Virus record (IMG/VR): IMGVR_UViG_3300047392_000164 | Location: 1 to 64,000 of that record | Direction: 5' to 3' (one strand) | DNA from: a virus | Length of the DNA: 64,000 nt | Shown: positions 7,584 through 16,036 of the stretch, in pieces | How the letters are laid out: the number at the start of each line of letters is the position of its first letter | Position numbering within the stretch: the first letter of the stretch is position 1 | Position numbers and translations under genes: made by a program | The notes under the pieces: model-generated | Seen by the model: only the letters and a program-made list of their open reading frames with translations | Databases searched by the model: none | Told to the model about the DNA's origin: nothing

Positions 7584-9295
7584 TGATCATCTTTAAGACG
7601 CTGGAATGGAAAAACTTTTTATCAACAGGAAACTCTGCTAATAAGATCATTCTCAATAAGTCTCAAAGCACTCTTGTTATTGGTCGCAATGGTGAAGGTA
7701 AGTCTACTATGTTGGACGCCTTGACCTTTGCGCTGTTTGGTAAACCATTCCGCAATATTAATAAGCCTCAACTTATTAATTCTATCAACGGTAAGAACAC
7801 TGTTGTAGAGATTACCTTCGACATTGGTTCTAGTGAATACAAAATTGTTCGAGGCATGAAGCCTAACATCTTTGAGATATGGCTGAATGGTTCTATGATG
7901 AATCAAGACGCTGCAGCCAAGGATTATCAAAAGCTTCTTGAACAACAGATCCTACGTCTTAACTATAAGACATTCACACAGGTTGTTATTCTAGGATCAG
8001 CTTCATTCGTTCCATTCATGCAACTACCAGCATGGCAACGTCGTGAAGTTATTGAAGACATTCTTGATATTGGTGTATTCTCCACCATGAATCAGATTCT
8101 TAAGGAACGTATCAATGAGACAAATGATAACATCAAATCGATTGACGCTAAGATTACGATTGCGAAAAACAACGTTGAGGTACAGAAGAAACTTATTGGG
8201 ACATTGGTTTCTTCTAAAAAAGAACAGGTGGACCAGATCCGTAAGCAAATTGCGGATAATGAAGCAGAGATTAAAGTCAATGATGAAAAGTGGGAAGTCC
8301 TCTCAGACAAGATGAATGAGATGATGGCTGCTAGTGATAACGCTAAAGAACTTGAAGAAGATCTTGAACGTGCCACTAAGATGAGAAACAAACTTCTCTC
8401 TAAGAAAGAACAGATTGAAGAGACTCTACAGTTCTTTGCAGACAATACTATATGTCCTTCATGTGCTCAAGACATTCCTCATGAACATAAGACAAAGATT
8501 GGTTCTAAGTTCAATCAAGAATATAGTGACAGTGTAGACAACCTTAACGTTCTACAAGAAGCATATGATAACCTAATTGCACGTCAAAAGAAGTTAGCAG
8601 TTCTAAACAAAGAACTACTTGCTTTGAACGTTCAGTGTAATGCGATCAATAGTACTAACAGTACGTTGGCTAAGCAGAACAAGAAACTCACTGCTGACAT
8701 GGAGTCTACTAAAGAAGACACTGTAAACATTGATGTTGAAAAAGCAAGACTTAAAGAAATCGCTGATGAAGCTCTTATCTTAATCGACAAGAAGACTGAG
8801 CTCTATAATGAAAAGCAGATTCATGAAGTGTCTGCTTTATTGCTAAAAGATACCGGCATCAAGACTGCTATCATTAAAGAGTACTTGCCTGTCATGAATA
8901 AGTTCATCAATGGTTACTTAACTGCTATGGACTTCTACGTACACTTTGAACTAGATGAAGCTTTCAATGAAGTGATCAAGTCTCGATTCCGTGATGAGTT
9001 CACTTATGCAAGTTTCTCGGAAGGTGAGAAAATGCGTATTGACTTGGCTATCCTTTTCACATGGCGACAGATTGCTAAGATGAAGAACTCGGTGAATACT
9101 AACCTTCTCATCCTTGATGAAATCTTTGACTCATCGCTTGATAATGCTGGCACTGATTACTTCCTATCGGTAATGAATGCTCTTGGAGACAACTCAAACA
9201 TCTTCGTCATCTCACATAAAGGTGATCAACTGTTCGACAAGTTCCACTCCACGATTAGATTTGAAAAGAAGAACGACTTCTCTACTATAGTTTAA
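7583..9295 (+). CDS. gp46: Recombination endonuclease subunit, Rad50/SbcC-like
   Basis: The 570-residue SMC-type ATPase matches T4 gp46 (560 aa). It has Walker A GRNGEGKST (34-42), long coiled coils, a zinc-hook CPSC near residue 290, the ABC signature SFSEGEKMR and Walker B LLILDEIFDSSLD. It partners gp47 in DNA end processing. TAATG overlap with gp47 indicates coupled translation. Confidence 0.96.
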   Translation: MIIFKTLEWKNFLSTGNSANKIILNKSQSTLVIGRNGEGKSTMLDALTFALFGKPFRNINKPQLINSINGKNTVVEITFDIGSSEYKIVRGMKPNIFEIWLNGSMMNQDAAAKDYQKLLEQQILRLNYKTFTQVVILGSASFVPFMQLPAWQRREVIEDILDIGVFSTMNQILKERINETNDNIKSIDAKITIAKNNVEVQKKLIGTLVSSKKEQVDQIRKQIADNEAEIKVNDEKWEVLSDKMNEMMAASDNAKELEEDLERATKMRNKLLSKKEQIEETLQFFADNTICPSCAQDIPHEHKTKIGSKFNQEYSDSVDNLNVLQEAYDNLIARQKKLAVLNKELLALNVQCNAINSTNSTLAKQNKKLTADMESTKEDTVNIDVEKARLKEIADEALILIDKKTELYNEKQIHEVSALLLKDTGIKTAIIKEYLPVMNKFINGYLTAMDFYVHFELDEAFNEVIKSRFRDEFTYASFSEGEKMRIDLAILFTWRQIAKMKNSVNTNLLILDEIFDSSLDNAGTDYFLSVMNALGDNSNIFVISHKGDQLFDKFHSTIRFEKKNDFSTIV

Positions 9296-9310
9296 AACAA
9301 AAGTATACAG

Positions 9311-9339
9311 TTTACTTTAATTCGTGGTTAGTGTATAAT
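9311..9339 (+). promoter_or_regulatory. Early-type promoter giving a leaderless start at 9347
   Basis: TTTACT (9311-9316), AATTCG element at 9319-9324, TATAAT (9334-9339), 17-base spacer. GGTTAG / CTAATC forms a dyad around the -10. The ATG of the next gene is eight bases after the -10 and no Shine-Dalgarno is present. Confidence 0.8.
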
Positions 9340-9346
9340 TCTAATC

Positions 9347-11344
9347 ATGAACAAATCTAAAAGCCACGACATCCTAGCCAAGCTATTGGCTACGGAAAAC
9401 ATTATCGTCTCACGAGAAAATGTACAAACAGCTTCGTTTGACATTAAGAATCGCGTACTCCGACTTCCTCGATGGAAGGATCTAACTCAAGAAATTGAGG
9501 AGATGCTTCTACTCCATGAAGTCGGTCATGCGTTGTACACTACTGTAGATGGCTATGGCGTAGTGTATGATACAAAGAAACATCTCAAAGGTTACGCCAA
9601 CATTATTGAAGATGTACGTATTGAAAAGAAGATGAAGGATCGTTATCCTGGCTCTCGCAAATCTTTCAACATGGGTTACACTCAGCTGAATGAACGAGAC
9701 TTCTTCAAGGTCAGAGGTAAAGACCTAAGCAAACTCCTACTAATCGATCGCATCAACATCTTCTATAAGGTAGGCTATGCTTCGGGTGTTCAGTTTACAC
9801 CAGAAGAATATGTCTATGTGCAGCGAGCAGATCAATGTAAGACTGAAGACGATGTCATTAAGTTAGCCGAGGATATCTTCAACTTTAGTAAAGCTGAAAA
9901 AGAAGAAGAGCAGGAAGAACAAAAGGCATACAAAATTTCAGGTGGTGGAGACGAATCTGATGTTGACCCTGATGAAATCGCTGATGATGCCGAAGACTTG
10001 ACACCTGAAACTATTGATGCATTCGATGAAAGTCTGTCTAACATTCAAGACCATGATTCACGTACTGTGTACTATGAACCTGATTTTGAAAGTCATGGTG
10101 AGAAAGTTCTTATTGGCTATAAGCATATTCTTGAAGAATTGTCTACGTACTATGACGATCAATCACGCGCTGCACTCAGAATTAATGCTACAGAATTTAA
10201 GACATCATCCACAAGCATTGTCAACTATCTAGTCAAAGAATTTGAAATGCGTAAGTCGGCAGATGCTTACAAGCGTATTAAGATCTCTCGTCTTGGTCAG
10301 ATTGATATGCGTAAACTATATGCCTACCAATTGAAGGACGACATCTTCCGCCAGATGGCTACAGTGCAAGAAGGTAAGAAACATGGTATGATCTTCTTGC
10401 TTGATTGGTCGGGTTCTATGAACAGCTATATGCATGAAACTGTTGAGCAAGTTATCAACTTGGCTATGTTTTGTCGCAAGATTAACATTCCATTCCAAGT
10501 GCTTGGTTTCTCGGATGGTTATATGTATGATGATGACTACTATCGTCAGCCTCCTGTAACTCCAGGAAATGAAAATGGTCTTGGATCTTCTGGTGGATTG
10601 TCATTGCTAGAATTCTTCTCGGATAAGATGAACACTCGTGATTTTAATGCTATGATTGAGTATCTTTTGAATCGTCCATGGAGACACAAAAAATACACAT
10701 TGAATGGAACTCCATTGAACACTGCTCTTATTTACTGTGCAAAGTACATTGGTGAATTCATTCAAAAGAATAATGTTGAGAAAATGACTCTCATCACTCT
10801 AAGCGATGGTGAAAGCAATGAGCTCTATCCAACACGTTCTATCAGAAAAGGTTATGCATACATCTATGAGGATAACCAATCACGTCGTTTCAATGTGACA
10901 AGCATTCTACGTGATCCAAAGACAAAGAAAGAATACGAACTTTCAGATAATGCTGCAGAACAAACTGCTACATTGATGAATCTTATTCGTGATCGTTATG
11001 GAATTCACAGTGTAGGTTTCTACGTTACCAATGTGAATCAAAAATCTATTGATCGATTTGTGAAGAACAATATGAAATTTGAAGCTACAGCATCAAAGCG
11101 TTACAATGTTTCATACAAGATCTACAGTGATCTTCGTAAGAACAAGTGTGCCATCACTAAAGAAATTCCTGGACGTGATGAAATGTATGTTATTGCAACA
11201 TCTAACAAGATTCAAGATGAAGAACTTGAAGATGTAAATCAAGAAATGTCAGCTTCACAGATCGCACGCCAGCTTAGTAAGGTATTCAACTCACGTAAGA
11301 CTTCTCGAGTGGTCCTGAATTCCTTTGTCGGGATGGTCGCATAA
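9347..11344 (+). CDS. Metallopeptidase-like / von Willebrand A protein (CobT-like)
   Basis: A 665-residue protein with two visible parts. The N-terminal part has HEVGH (H57, H61), a zincin HEXXH motif, and NIIEDVRIE with E88 as possible third ligand. An acidic linker (residues about 185-225) leads to a VWA domain with the MIDAS motif D353-W-S-G-S and a later LSDGESN loop. Marine T4-like phages carry similar genes annotated cobT-like. The next gene encodes its likely AAA+ partner, a MoxR/VWA pairing known to remodel or insert metals into target proteins. The target here is unknown; cobalamin synthesis is not supported by other genes in the window. The promoter leaves no 5' leader. Confidence 0.8.
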   Translation: MNKSKSHDILAKLLATENIIVSRENVQTASFDIKNRVLRLPRWKDLTQEIEEMLLLHEVGHALYTTVDGYGVVYDTKKHLKGYANIIEDVRIEKKMKDRYPGSRKSFNMGYTQLNERDFFKVRGKDLSKLLLIDRINIFYKVGYASGVQFTPEEYVYVQRADQCKTEDDVIKLAEDIFNFSKAEKEEEQEEQKAYKISGGGDESDVDPDEIADDAEDLTPETIDAFDESLSNIQDHDSRTVYYEPDFESHGEKVLIGYKHILEELSTYYDDQSRAALRINATEFKTSSTSIVNYLVKEFEMRKSADAYKRIKISRLGQIDMRKLYAYQLKDDIFRQMATVQEGKKHGMIFLLDWSGSMNSYMHETVEQVINLAMFCRKINIPFQVLGFSDGYMYDDDYYRQPPVTPGNENGLGSSGGLSLLEFFSDKMNTRDFNAMIEYLLNRPWRHKKYTLNGTPLNTALIYCAKYIGEFIQKNNVEKMTLITLSDGESNELYPTRSIRKGYAYIYEDNQSRRFNVTSILRDPKTKKEYELSDNAAEQTATLMNLIRDRYGIHSVGFYVTNVNQKSIDRFVKNNMKFEATASKRYNVSYKIYSDLRKNKCAITKEIPGRDEMYVIATSNKIQDEELEDVNQEMSASQIARQLSKVFNSRKTSRVVLNSFVGMVA

Positions 11345-11358
11345 AGTTGAAGAAACGG

Positions 11359-11387
11359 TGTACATTAATTCGTCTATTAGATATAAT
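11359..11387 (+). promoter_or_regulatory. Early-type promoter giving a leaderless start at 11394
   Basis: TGTACA (11359-11364), AATTCG (11367-11372), 17-base spacer, TATAAT (11382-11387). TTAG / CTAA flank the -10. The following ATG is exactly seven bases downstream, at the expected transcription start. Confidence 0.82.
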
Positions 11388-11393
11388 ACTAAC

Positions 11394-12497
11394 ATGAATA
11401 CAGAAAAACTCTTCCTCGATACGCTGCTCCAAGAATTCCCTGACTGCAAAGCCTCTGGTCAAGTTAGCCGTGCCCAGATCGTTGCAACAATGGAAAAGCT
11501 TGGAACTACCAAGTACCCACAATGGCTCATGCAAATGAAAGCCGCACGTGGTCTATATGTCATTCCCGGTCGTGAGACTGAGGAAACAACTGAAACAAAA
11601 CCCGTGAACACACCACAAGACACATCTCTCGTCCCAAAGGTAGATCCCAACTACGTCGCCTTTGGTAATCATAAAGACATTGACACTATCGTCAAGTCTA
11701 GACAATTTTATCCAGCGTACATCAGTGGCCCAACTGGTAACGGTAAGTCTACTACAGTAGAACAGGTTTGTGCCAAGAACAAGCGTCCTCTCATCCGTGT
11801 TAACTTGAACATGATGACTGACGAAGATCAACTCATCGGATCTAAAACTCTAGTCGATGGCAACGTAGCAATTGTAGAAGGTCCAGTTCTAATTGCAATG
11901 CGTAGTGGTATTCCTCTATTGCTTGACGAAATCGACGCAGGTTCAGCAAACACTCTGCTTTGCTTGCAACCAATCCTTGAAGGTAAGCCATACTACTTCA
12001 AGTTGAAAAATGAACTCATTTATCCAGCACCAGGATTCACAGTCTTTGCTACAGCTAACACTAAAGGCAAAGGTAGTGATGATGGTCGATACATCGGTAC
12101 CAACGTTCTGAACGAAGCTTTCCTAGAACGTTTTGCAATCACCTTCAATCAGGATTATCCAACTGCTTCGATTGAACGTAAGATTGTATTGAATCTAATG
12201 AAGTCCTTGTCTTGTGAAGACGAAGAGTTTGCTGAAACACTTGTTAAGTGGGCTGATGCAATTCGTAGGACTTTTGCAGATGGTGGGGTTGACGAAACGA
12301 TTACAACCCGCCGTTTGGTACACATTGTCAGGGCCTTCGCAATCTTCAAAGATCGTGCTAAAGCTGTGGAATTGTGTATCAACCGATTTGACGATATCAC
12401 TCGTAGTGCATTCGCAAATCTATTCGAGAAAGTGTCTACTCCTGAGCCAGCTCCTGTAGCAGCACCAACTCCCGAAGAAGTTGAAATCCCATTTTAA
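11394..12497 (+). CDS. MoxR/CobS-type AAA+ ATPase
   Basis: The 367-residue protein has a short N-terminal winged-helix-like region (residues about 5-60, ending YPQWLMQMKAARGLYVIP) and an AAA+ domain: Walker A GPTGNGKST (112-120), Walker B LLLDEID, sensor-like ATANTKG and an arginine-finger region NEAFLERF. It resembles CobS of cobaltochelatase and phage 'cobS' genes. It directly follows the VWA/metallopeptidase gene, so the two probably work as a chaperone pair. An in-frame extension upstream to 11325 exists but would include the promoter; ATG 11394 was chosen. Confidence 0.85.
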   Translation: MNTEKLFLDTLLQEFPDCKASGQVSRAQIVATMEKLGTTKYPQWLMQMKAARGLYVIPGRETEETTETKPVNTPQDTSLVPKVDPNYVAFGNHKDIDTIVKSRQFYPAYISGPTGNGKSTTVEQVCAKNKRPLIRVNLNMMTDEDQLIGSKTLVDGNVAIVEGPVLIAMRSGIPLLLDEIDAGSANTLLCLQPILEGKPYYFKLKNELIYPAPGFTVFATANTKGKGSDDGRYIGTNVLNEAFLERFAITFNQDYPTASIERKIVLNLMKSLSCEDEEFAETLVKWADAIRRTFADGGVDETITTRRLVHIVRAFAIFKDRAKAVELCINRFDDITRSAFANLFEKVSTPEPAPVAAPTPEEVEIPF

Positions 12498-12511
12498 TTA
12501 GGAACTATATT

Positions 12512-12880
12512 ATGAACTATTCTGACCTCACCAAAACTCAAAAGCGTTGTATTGATGCCTTCATCAAGCTTCGTCCAGAACTCAATTCCCAAGCAACTAT
12601 TACTCGTCCAGAAGTTGAAAGCTTGTTTCAAACTTTGTTTGAAGCTCGTGCAACTGGTGGCGAAAAGATTGGCTACCCAATGTGGTTGGTCAAAGGTGAC
12701 AAGCTCGGTCGTGGAATTTATGAATTCCCAGCACCTGAACTTGATGACACCCCTGCTATTCCAACTCTAGAAAAAACTTCTAAATCTAAGGCTAAAGCTG
12801 AAAAGCAAGTCGAAGTTGAAAAAGAAGATAAAGAATTTTTTACAGAGTTAGCAGAAAATGGTATAATGGAATCTGCTTAA
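12512..12880 (+). CDS. Small protein with a winged-helix-like domain shared with the AAA+ neighbour
   Basis: The 122-residue product has residues about 5-75 resembling the N terminus of the preceding AAA+ protein: ITRPEVESLF ... IGYPMWLVKGDKLGRGIYEFP against VSRAQIVATM ... TKYPQWLMQMKAARGLYVIP. The rest is a charged, Lys/Glu-rich tail. It may bind DNA or act as an adaptor for the AAA+/VWA pair. No enzymatic motif is visible. Confidence 0.65.
   Translation: MNYSDLTKTQKRCIDAFIKLRPELNSQATITRPEVESLFQTLFEARATGGEKIGYPMWLVKGDKLGRGIYEFPAPELDDTPAIPTLEKTSKSKAKAEKQVEVEKEDKEFFTELAENGIMESA
12839..12867 (+). promoter_or_regulatory. Possible promoter inside the end of the preceding gene
   Basis: TTTACA (12839-12844), 17-base spacer, TATAAT (12862-12867). 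The AATTCG element is absent. It would read into the terminator at 12903 before the next gene, so activity is uncertain. Confidence 0.4.
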
Positions 12881-12902
12881 TCGCAATTCCCTTTGATGGG
12901 TG

Positions 12903-12931
12903 CCGATAAGAAATTATCGGTGCTCTTTTTT
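12903..12931 (+). terminator. Rho-independent terminator
   Basis: CCGATAA-GAAA-TTATCGG stem-loop (12903-12920) followed by TGCTC and six T residues (12926-12931). Confidence 0.88.
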
Positions 12932-12952
12932 CGTTAACATTATGGAGTTATT

Positions 12953-13198
12953 ATGACTAAATTATCCCGCCTTGAAGCTTACTTGAAATCCGGCGCAACT
13001 GCAACCCCACGTCAAATCACTGGCATGTTTGGTTTGCAAAATCCAACTGCAGCAGTTCATGCACTACGTAGCCAAGGCGTTTGCGTTTACGCGAATGAAG
13101 CTACACTTGCAACTGGTGAGCGTACTGTAAAGTACAAAGTTGGTAAGCCAACTAAGAACATGATTAAAGTTGCTCACGCAATGGGCATGTTCAACTAA
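12953..13198 (+). CDS. Small helix-turn-helix protein
   Basis: The 81-residue protein (LSRLEAYLKSGATATPRQITGMFGLQNPTAAVHALRSQG) has a predicted winged helix-turn-helix: a recognition-helix region around residues 20-45 followed by a beta wing. Similar short proteins occur in marine T4-like phages. GGAG lies eight bases before the ATG. It is bounded by terminators on both sides (12903 and 13218), making it a single-gene unit. DNA binding is likely; the target is unknown. Confidence 0.75.
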   Translation: MTKLSRLEAYLKSGATATPRQITGMFGLQNPTAAVHALRSQGVCVYANEATLATGERTVKYKVGKPTKNMIKVAHAMGMFN

Positions 13199-13204
13199 TT
13201 GAAG

Positions 13205-13233
13205 TGTACTTAAAAGTAGGACTTGGGTATAAT
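13205..13233 (+). promoter_or_regulatory. Promoter whose -10 lies in a terminator hairpin
   Basis: TGTACT (13205-13210), 17-base spacer, TATAAT (13228-13233). The -10 spans the top of the 13-bp stem and loop of the terminator at 13218-13252 belonging to the upstream gene. Confidence 0.75.
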
Positions 13234-13252
13234 ATACTCAGGTCCTCTTTTT
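13218..13252 (+). terminator. Terminator overlapping a promoter
   Basis: Thirteen base pairs (13218-13230 with 13234-13246, two G-U pairs) around a three-base AAT loop, followed by C and five T residues (13248-13252). The hairpin ends transcripts of the small HTH gene while its apex is the -10 box of the next gene. Confidence 0.75.
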
Positions 13253-13261
13253 ATTTCTATT

Positions 13262-13645
13262 ATGACAGTACCAAATCCAGCAACAGGTAAACTTACCCCT
13301 AAACAAAAACAACAAATTGATGATGCAATCAAAGCTTCTCAGACTGCGACAACTGGCGGTCGAAAGTTTGATGGTGGCAAACTTCGATATGGATTGATTC
13401 CTCCATTAGCACAAGCCGAAATGGTTAAGGTGCTTACATTTGGCGCAGAAAAGTATGAGCCAGACAATTGGAAGAAAGTTCCAGAATCAAAGACCCGATA
13501 CTTTGATGCTTTAGAGCGTCACATCTGGGCATGGAAAATGGGTGAGCAGATCGATCCAGAATCTGGCATTCACCACTTGGCACACGCAATGTGTTGCTTA
13601 GCTTTCCTTTATGAACACGACGTAAAATACTCTAAGGACGTATAA
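13262..13645 (+). CDS. dATP/dGTP diphosphohydrolase-like protein (DUF5664)
   Basis: The 127-residue protein carries the DUF5664 signature: GGRKFDGGKLRYGLIPPLAQAEMVKVLTFGAEKY, DNWKKVP, RYFDALERHIWAW, DPESGIHHLAHAMCCLAFL. Members are phage nucleotide pyrophosphohydrolases that trim deoxynucleotide pools. A metal-dependent all-alpha NTPase fold is expected from the D/E/H pattern. The reading frame is open upstream to 13223, but that would run through the promoter; ATG 13262 has no good ribosome site. Confidence 0.85.
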   Translation: MTVPNPATGKLTPKQKQQIDDAIKASQTATTGGRKFDGGKLRYGLIPPLAQAEMVKVLTFGAEKYEPDNWKKVPESKTRYFDALERHIWAWKMGEQIDPESGIHHLAHAMCCLAFLYEHDVKYSKDV

Positions 13646-13968
13646 TGTTTTTCACAAACAAACTTGAAGTTTCAAATCTTAAAGTTAAACTTGAAGATGC
13701 CAACGCAAATGTTGAACGTCTTAAAGCGCAATTGATTAAGTTGCAGAATGATGAAGATACTTCAAAGGCTACAGTATCGGTTGACTTTAGCAAGATCAAA
13801 TGTTTTTCTATAGAACGTAATCAAAGCAACTACAGACCATGCACAATCTTAGGTTACAACTTACTCACTGATGCAGAAAATATTGGTCCACGCGAATGGA
13901 CTCTATATTGCTCAGTTGAACAACATGAAAAACTTGTTGAACTCTTTAACAAGCAGAAAGGCAAATAA
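13645..13968 (+). CDS. Protein of unknown function with N-terminal coiled coil
   Basis: A 107-residue product with a heptad-like N-terminal helix (LEVSNLKVKLEDANANVERLKAQLIKL, about residues 7-33) and a small mixed domain. It begins at the last base of the preceding stop (TAATG) and its own stop overlaps the clamp gene start in the same way, so it is translated with the clamp operon. Not recognised. Confidence 0.7.
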   Translation: MFFTNKLEVSNLKVKLEDANANVERLKAQLIKLQNDEDTSKATVSVDFSKIKCFSIERNQSNYRPCTILGYNLLTDAENIGPREWTLYCSVEQHEKLVELFNKQKGK

Positions 13969-14633
13969 TGCAATTATCAAAAGAAACTCTCGCCCTGATC
14001 AAGAACTTTGCAGGTATCAACGGAAGCCTTATGCTTAAGCAAGGCAACAAGTTGGCTACTATCTCCGAAGGCAAGAACGTCATGGCTGAGGCAACTATCA
14101 CCGAAGAATTCCCAAGTGACTTCGGCATCTATGACTTGAACGAATTCCTAAGTTCATGCTCTCTATTCGACAATGCATCTATCGAATTCAAAGAAAAGTA
14201 TGCAGTGATTGCTGACTCAACTAATACGAACTCACGTATCAAGTTCTTCGCAGCAGGTGAAGGTGTTGTTAAAGCTGCACCAAGCACAATCAAGTTTCCA
14301 TCAGCCGATGTAACCTTTACACTTAACGCAACTCAACTTGCAATGATTCAACGTACCGCTGGTGCATTGAAGGCAGGTGATGTTACTATCGAAGGTGATG
14401 GTACAACGCTCAGCGTTACAGTTGCTGACAAGAAGAATGATACTTCCAACGCATACAACCATGTGCTTGGTGAAACAACTGAAACATTTAAGGCTCACCT
14501 CAAGATTGAAAACTTGAAGATGTTGCCAAATGACTATGTTGTTGAAATCTCCAAGAAGAAGATCTCTCGTTTCAAGCATACTGCTTCTGACTTGACATAC
14601 TACATCGCTGTTGAAGCTGACTCGGAGTTCTAA
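13968..14633 (+). CDS. gp45: Sliding clamp
   Basis: The 221-residue protein matches T4 gp45 (228 aa): MQLSKETLALIKNFAGINGSLML at the N terminus, GIYDLNEFL near residue 50, and a C terminus ASDLTYYIAVEADSEF like T4 YVVALEAD. The trimeric clamp tethers DNA polymerase and, with gp55, activates late promoters. Three proteins in this window end with clamp-binding-type SLExF peptides (gp55, gp43, C5-methyltransferase). Starts via TAATG overlap. Confidence 0.95.
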   Translation: MQLSKETLALIKNFAGINGSLMLKQGNKLATISEGKNVMAEATITEEFPSDFGIYDLNEFLSSCSLFDNASIEFKEKYAVIADSTNTNSRIKFFAAGEGVVKAAPSTIKFPSADVTFTLNATQLAMIQRTAGALKAGDVTIEGDGTTLSVTVADKKNDTSNAYNHVLGETTETFKAHLKIENLKMLPNDYVVEISKKKISRFKHTASDLTYYIAVEADSEF

Positions 14634-14776
14634 TGGTTGAAGGCGCATTCAGAGGAGTTGGCGAGACAATAGCTCTCCTCTTTATCCTTTGCTGCATCTT
14701 CGTTCCACTAGGTCTTTGGAAGTTAGTGGAAATCATTATTTGGTTATATAAACACGTGAGCATTTCTATATTATGA
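14633..14776 (+). CDS. Tiny membrane protein between clamp and clamp loader
   Basis: A 47-residue open frame: about 11 polar residues, one long hydrophobic segment (residues about 13-42, IALLFILCCIFVPLGLW...) and a short tail. It begins on the last base of the gp45 stop (TAATG) and its own TGA overlaps the gp44 ATG (ATGA), so it is wedged in the operon with coupling at both ends. This arrangement argues that it is translated. Not recognised. Confidence 0.6.
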   Translation: MVEGAFRGVGETIALLFILCCIFVPLGLWKLVEIIIWLYKHVSISIL

Positions 14777-15711
14777 GCAATCAATATTTGTGGGTAGAAA
14801 AATATCGTCCATCAACAATCGATGAATGTATTCTACCTGAATCGATGAAGAAGACTTTCCGTGAGTTCATCAACTCCGGCGAGTTGCCAAACTTCTTATT
14901 CTGTGGTGGAGCAGGTGTAGGTAAGACTACAGTTGCAAAAGCATTGTGCAATGAAGTAGGTGCAGAGTATCTCTTCATTAACGGTTCTGAAGAATCTGGT
15001 ATCGATGTTCTTCGTACAAAGATTAAGAACTTTGCATCCTCTGTGTCACTTACAGATTCTAAGAAAGTGGTTATCCTTGATGAAGCTGATTATCTTAACG
15101 CTAATAGCACTCAGCCTGCTCTCCGTGGCTTTATCGAAGAGTTCAGTAATAACTGTCGATTTATCTTCACATGCAACTTCAAAAACCGAATCATCGAACC
15201 TTTGCATTCTCGATGTGCGGTGGTCGAATTCAAAATAGATAATTCTGAAAAGCCAAAGATTGCTGCAGGATTCTATCGTCGTGTTCTTGACATTCTTTCA
15301 ATTGAAAAGGTTGAGGCTGATGGTAAAGTAGTTGCTGAACTAATTACTAAATACTTCCCTGACTATCGTCGTATTCTAAACGAATTGCAACGTTACTCTG
15401 TGTCAGGTAAGATTGATGCTGGTCTACTTGTCAACATTGGAGATGAATCATACGCTGAACTTGTTAAGTATGTCAAGGCAAAGAACTTTACTGAAGTACG
15501 TAAGTGGGTTGGTAAGAACAGCGACATTGAATGTACAGAACTATTCCGCAAGTTCTATGACAAGTCTGTTGACATTCTAGAACAAGGATCTATTCCTCAA
15601 TTGGTTTTGATTCTTGCAGAGTATCAATATAAAGCAGCGTTTGTTGCAGATCGTGAAATCAATACGATGGCAGCACTTACAGAAATTATGGCTCAACTGA
15701 AATTTAAATAA
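14773..15711 (+). CDS. gp44: Clamp loader large subunit
   Basis: The 312-residue AAA+ protein matches T4 gp44 (319 aa). Walker A is GGAGVGKTT (45-53), Walker B VVILDEADYL, and the RFC-type SRC motif appears in HSRCAVVEF. With gp62 it loads the gp45 clamp at primer ends using ATP. Starts within the stop of the small membrane gene (ATGA). Confidence 0.95.
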   Translation: MSNQYLWVEKYRPSTIDECILPESMKKTFREFINSGELPNFLFCGGAGVGKTTVAKALCNEVGAEYLFINGSEESGIDVLRTKIKNFASSVSLTDSKKVVILDEADYLNANSTQPALRGFIEEFSNNCRFIFTCNFKNRIIEPLHSRCAVVEFKIDNSEKPKIAAGFYRRVLDILSIEKVEADGKVVAELITKYFPDYRRILNELQRYSVSGKIDAGLLVNIGDESYAELVKYVKAKNFTEVRKWVGKNSDIECTELFRKFYDKSVDILEQGSIPQLVLILAEYQYKAAFVADREINTMAALTEIMAQLKFK

Positions 15712-15712
15712 T

Positions 15713-16036
15713 ATGGAATTCCTTGTAGTACTCACCGTTATGTTTGCTCTTGGCTTCTTCGTTGGTTGGAGAGCACGTGAACAAACTGCTGTCAATCGAA
15801 TCAAAGAATTTGAAGATCAACTTAATGAGACAATGATTGAAGAATTCAAGAGTAAAGTGATTGACATCAATGTTGAAGACCATGATGGTGTGTTCTATGT
15901 CTACAAGAAAGAAGATGGTACGTACCTAGCTCATGGTCCTACTATGGAAAGTCTTGAAGATATCCTCACGGAAAAGTTTCCAGGAAAAATGTTTAACGCA
16001 ACTCCAGATGATTTGGAAAGATTGAAAACCCGATGA
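15713..16036 (+). CDS. Membrane-anchored small protein
   Basis: A 107-residue protein with an N-terminal transmembrane segment (residues 4-20, LVVLTVMFALGFFVGWR) and a cytoplasmic part with a helix and a small beta region (GVFYVYKKEDGTYLAHG). It lies between the two clamp-loader genes. Homologues of this type are common in marine T4-like phages at the same place. Function unknown. Confidence 0.7.
   Translation: MEFLVVLTVMFALGFFVGWRAREQTAVNRIKEFEDQLNETMIEEFKSKVIDINVEDHDGVFYVYKKEDGTYLAHGPTMESLEDILTEKFPGKMFNATPDDLERLKTR

Noticed and set aside
9347-12497. Cobalamin biosynthesis genes cobT/cobS
   Set aside because: Resemblance is to MoxR-VWA domains in general; no other cobalamin gene is present and the HEVGH motif suggests a different role.
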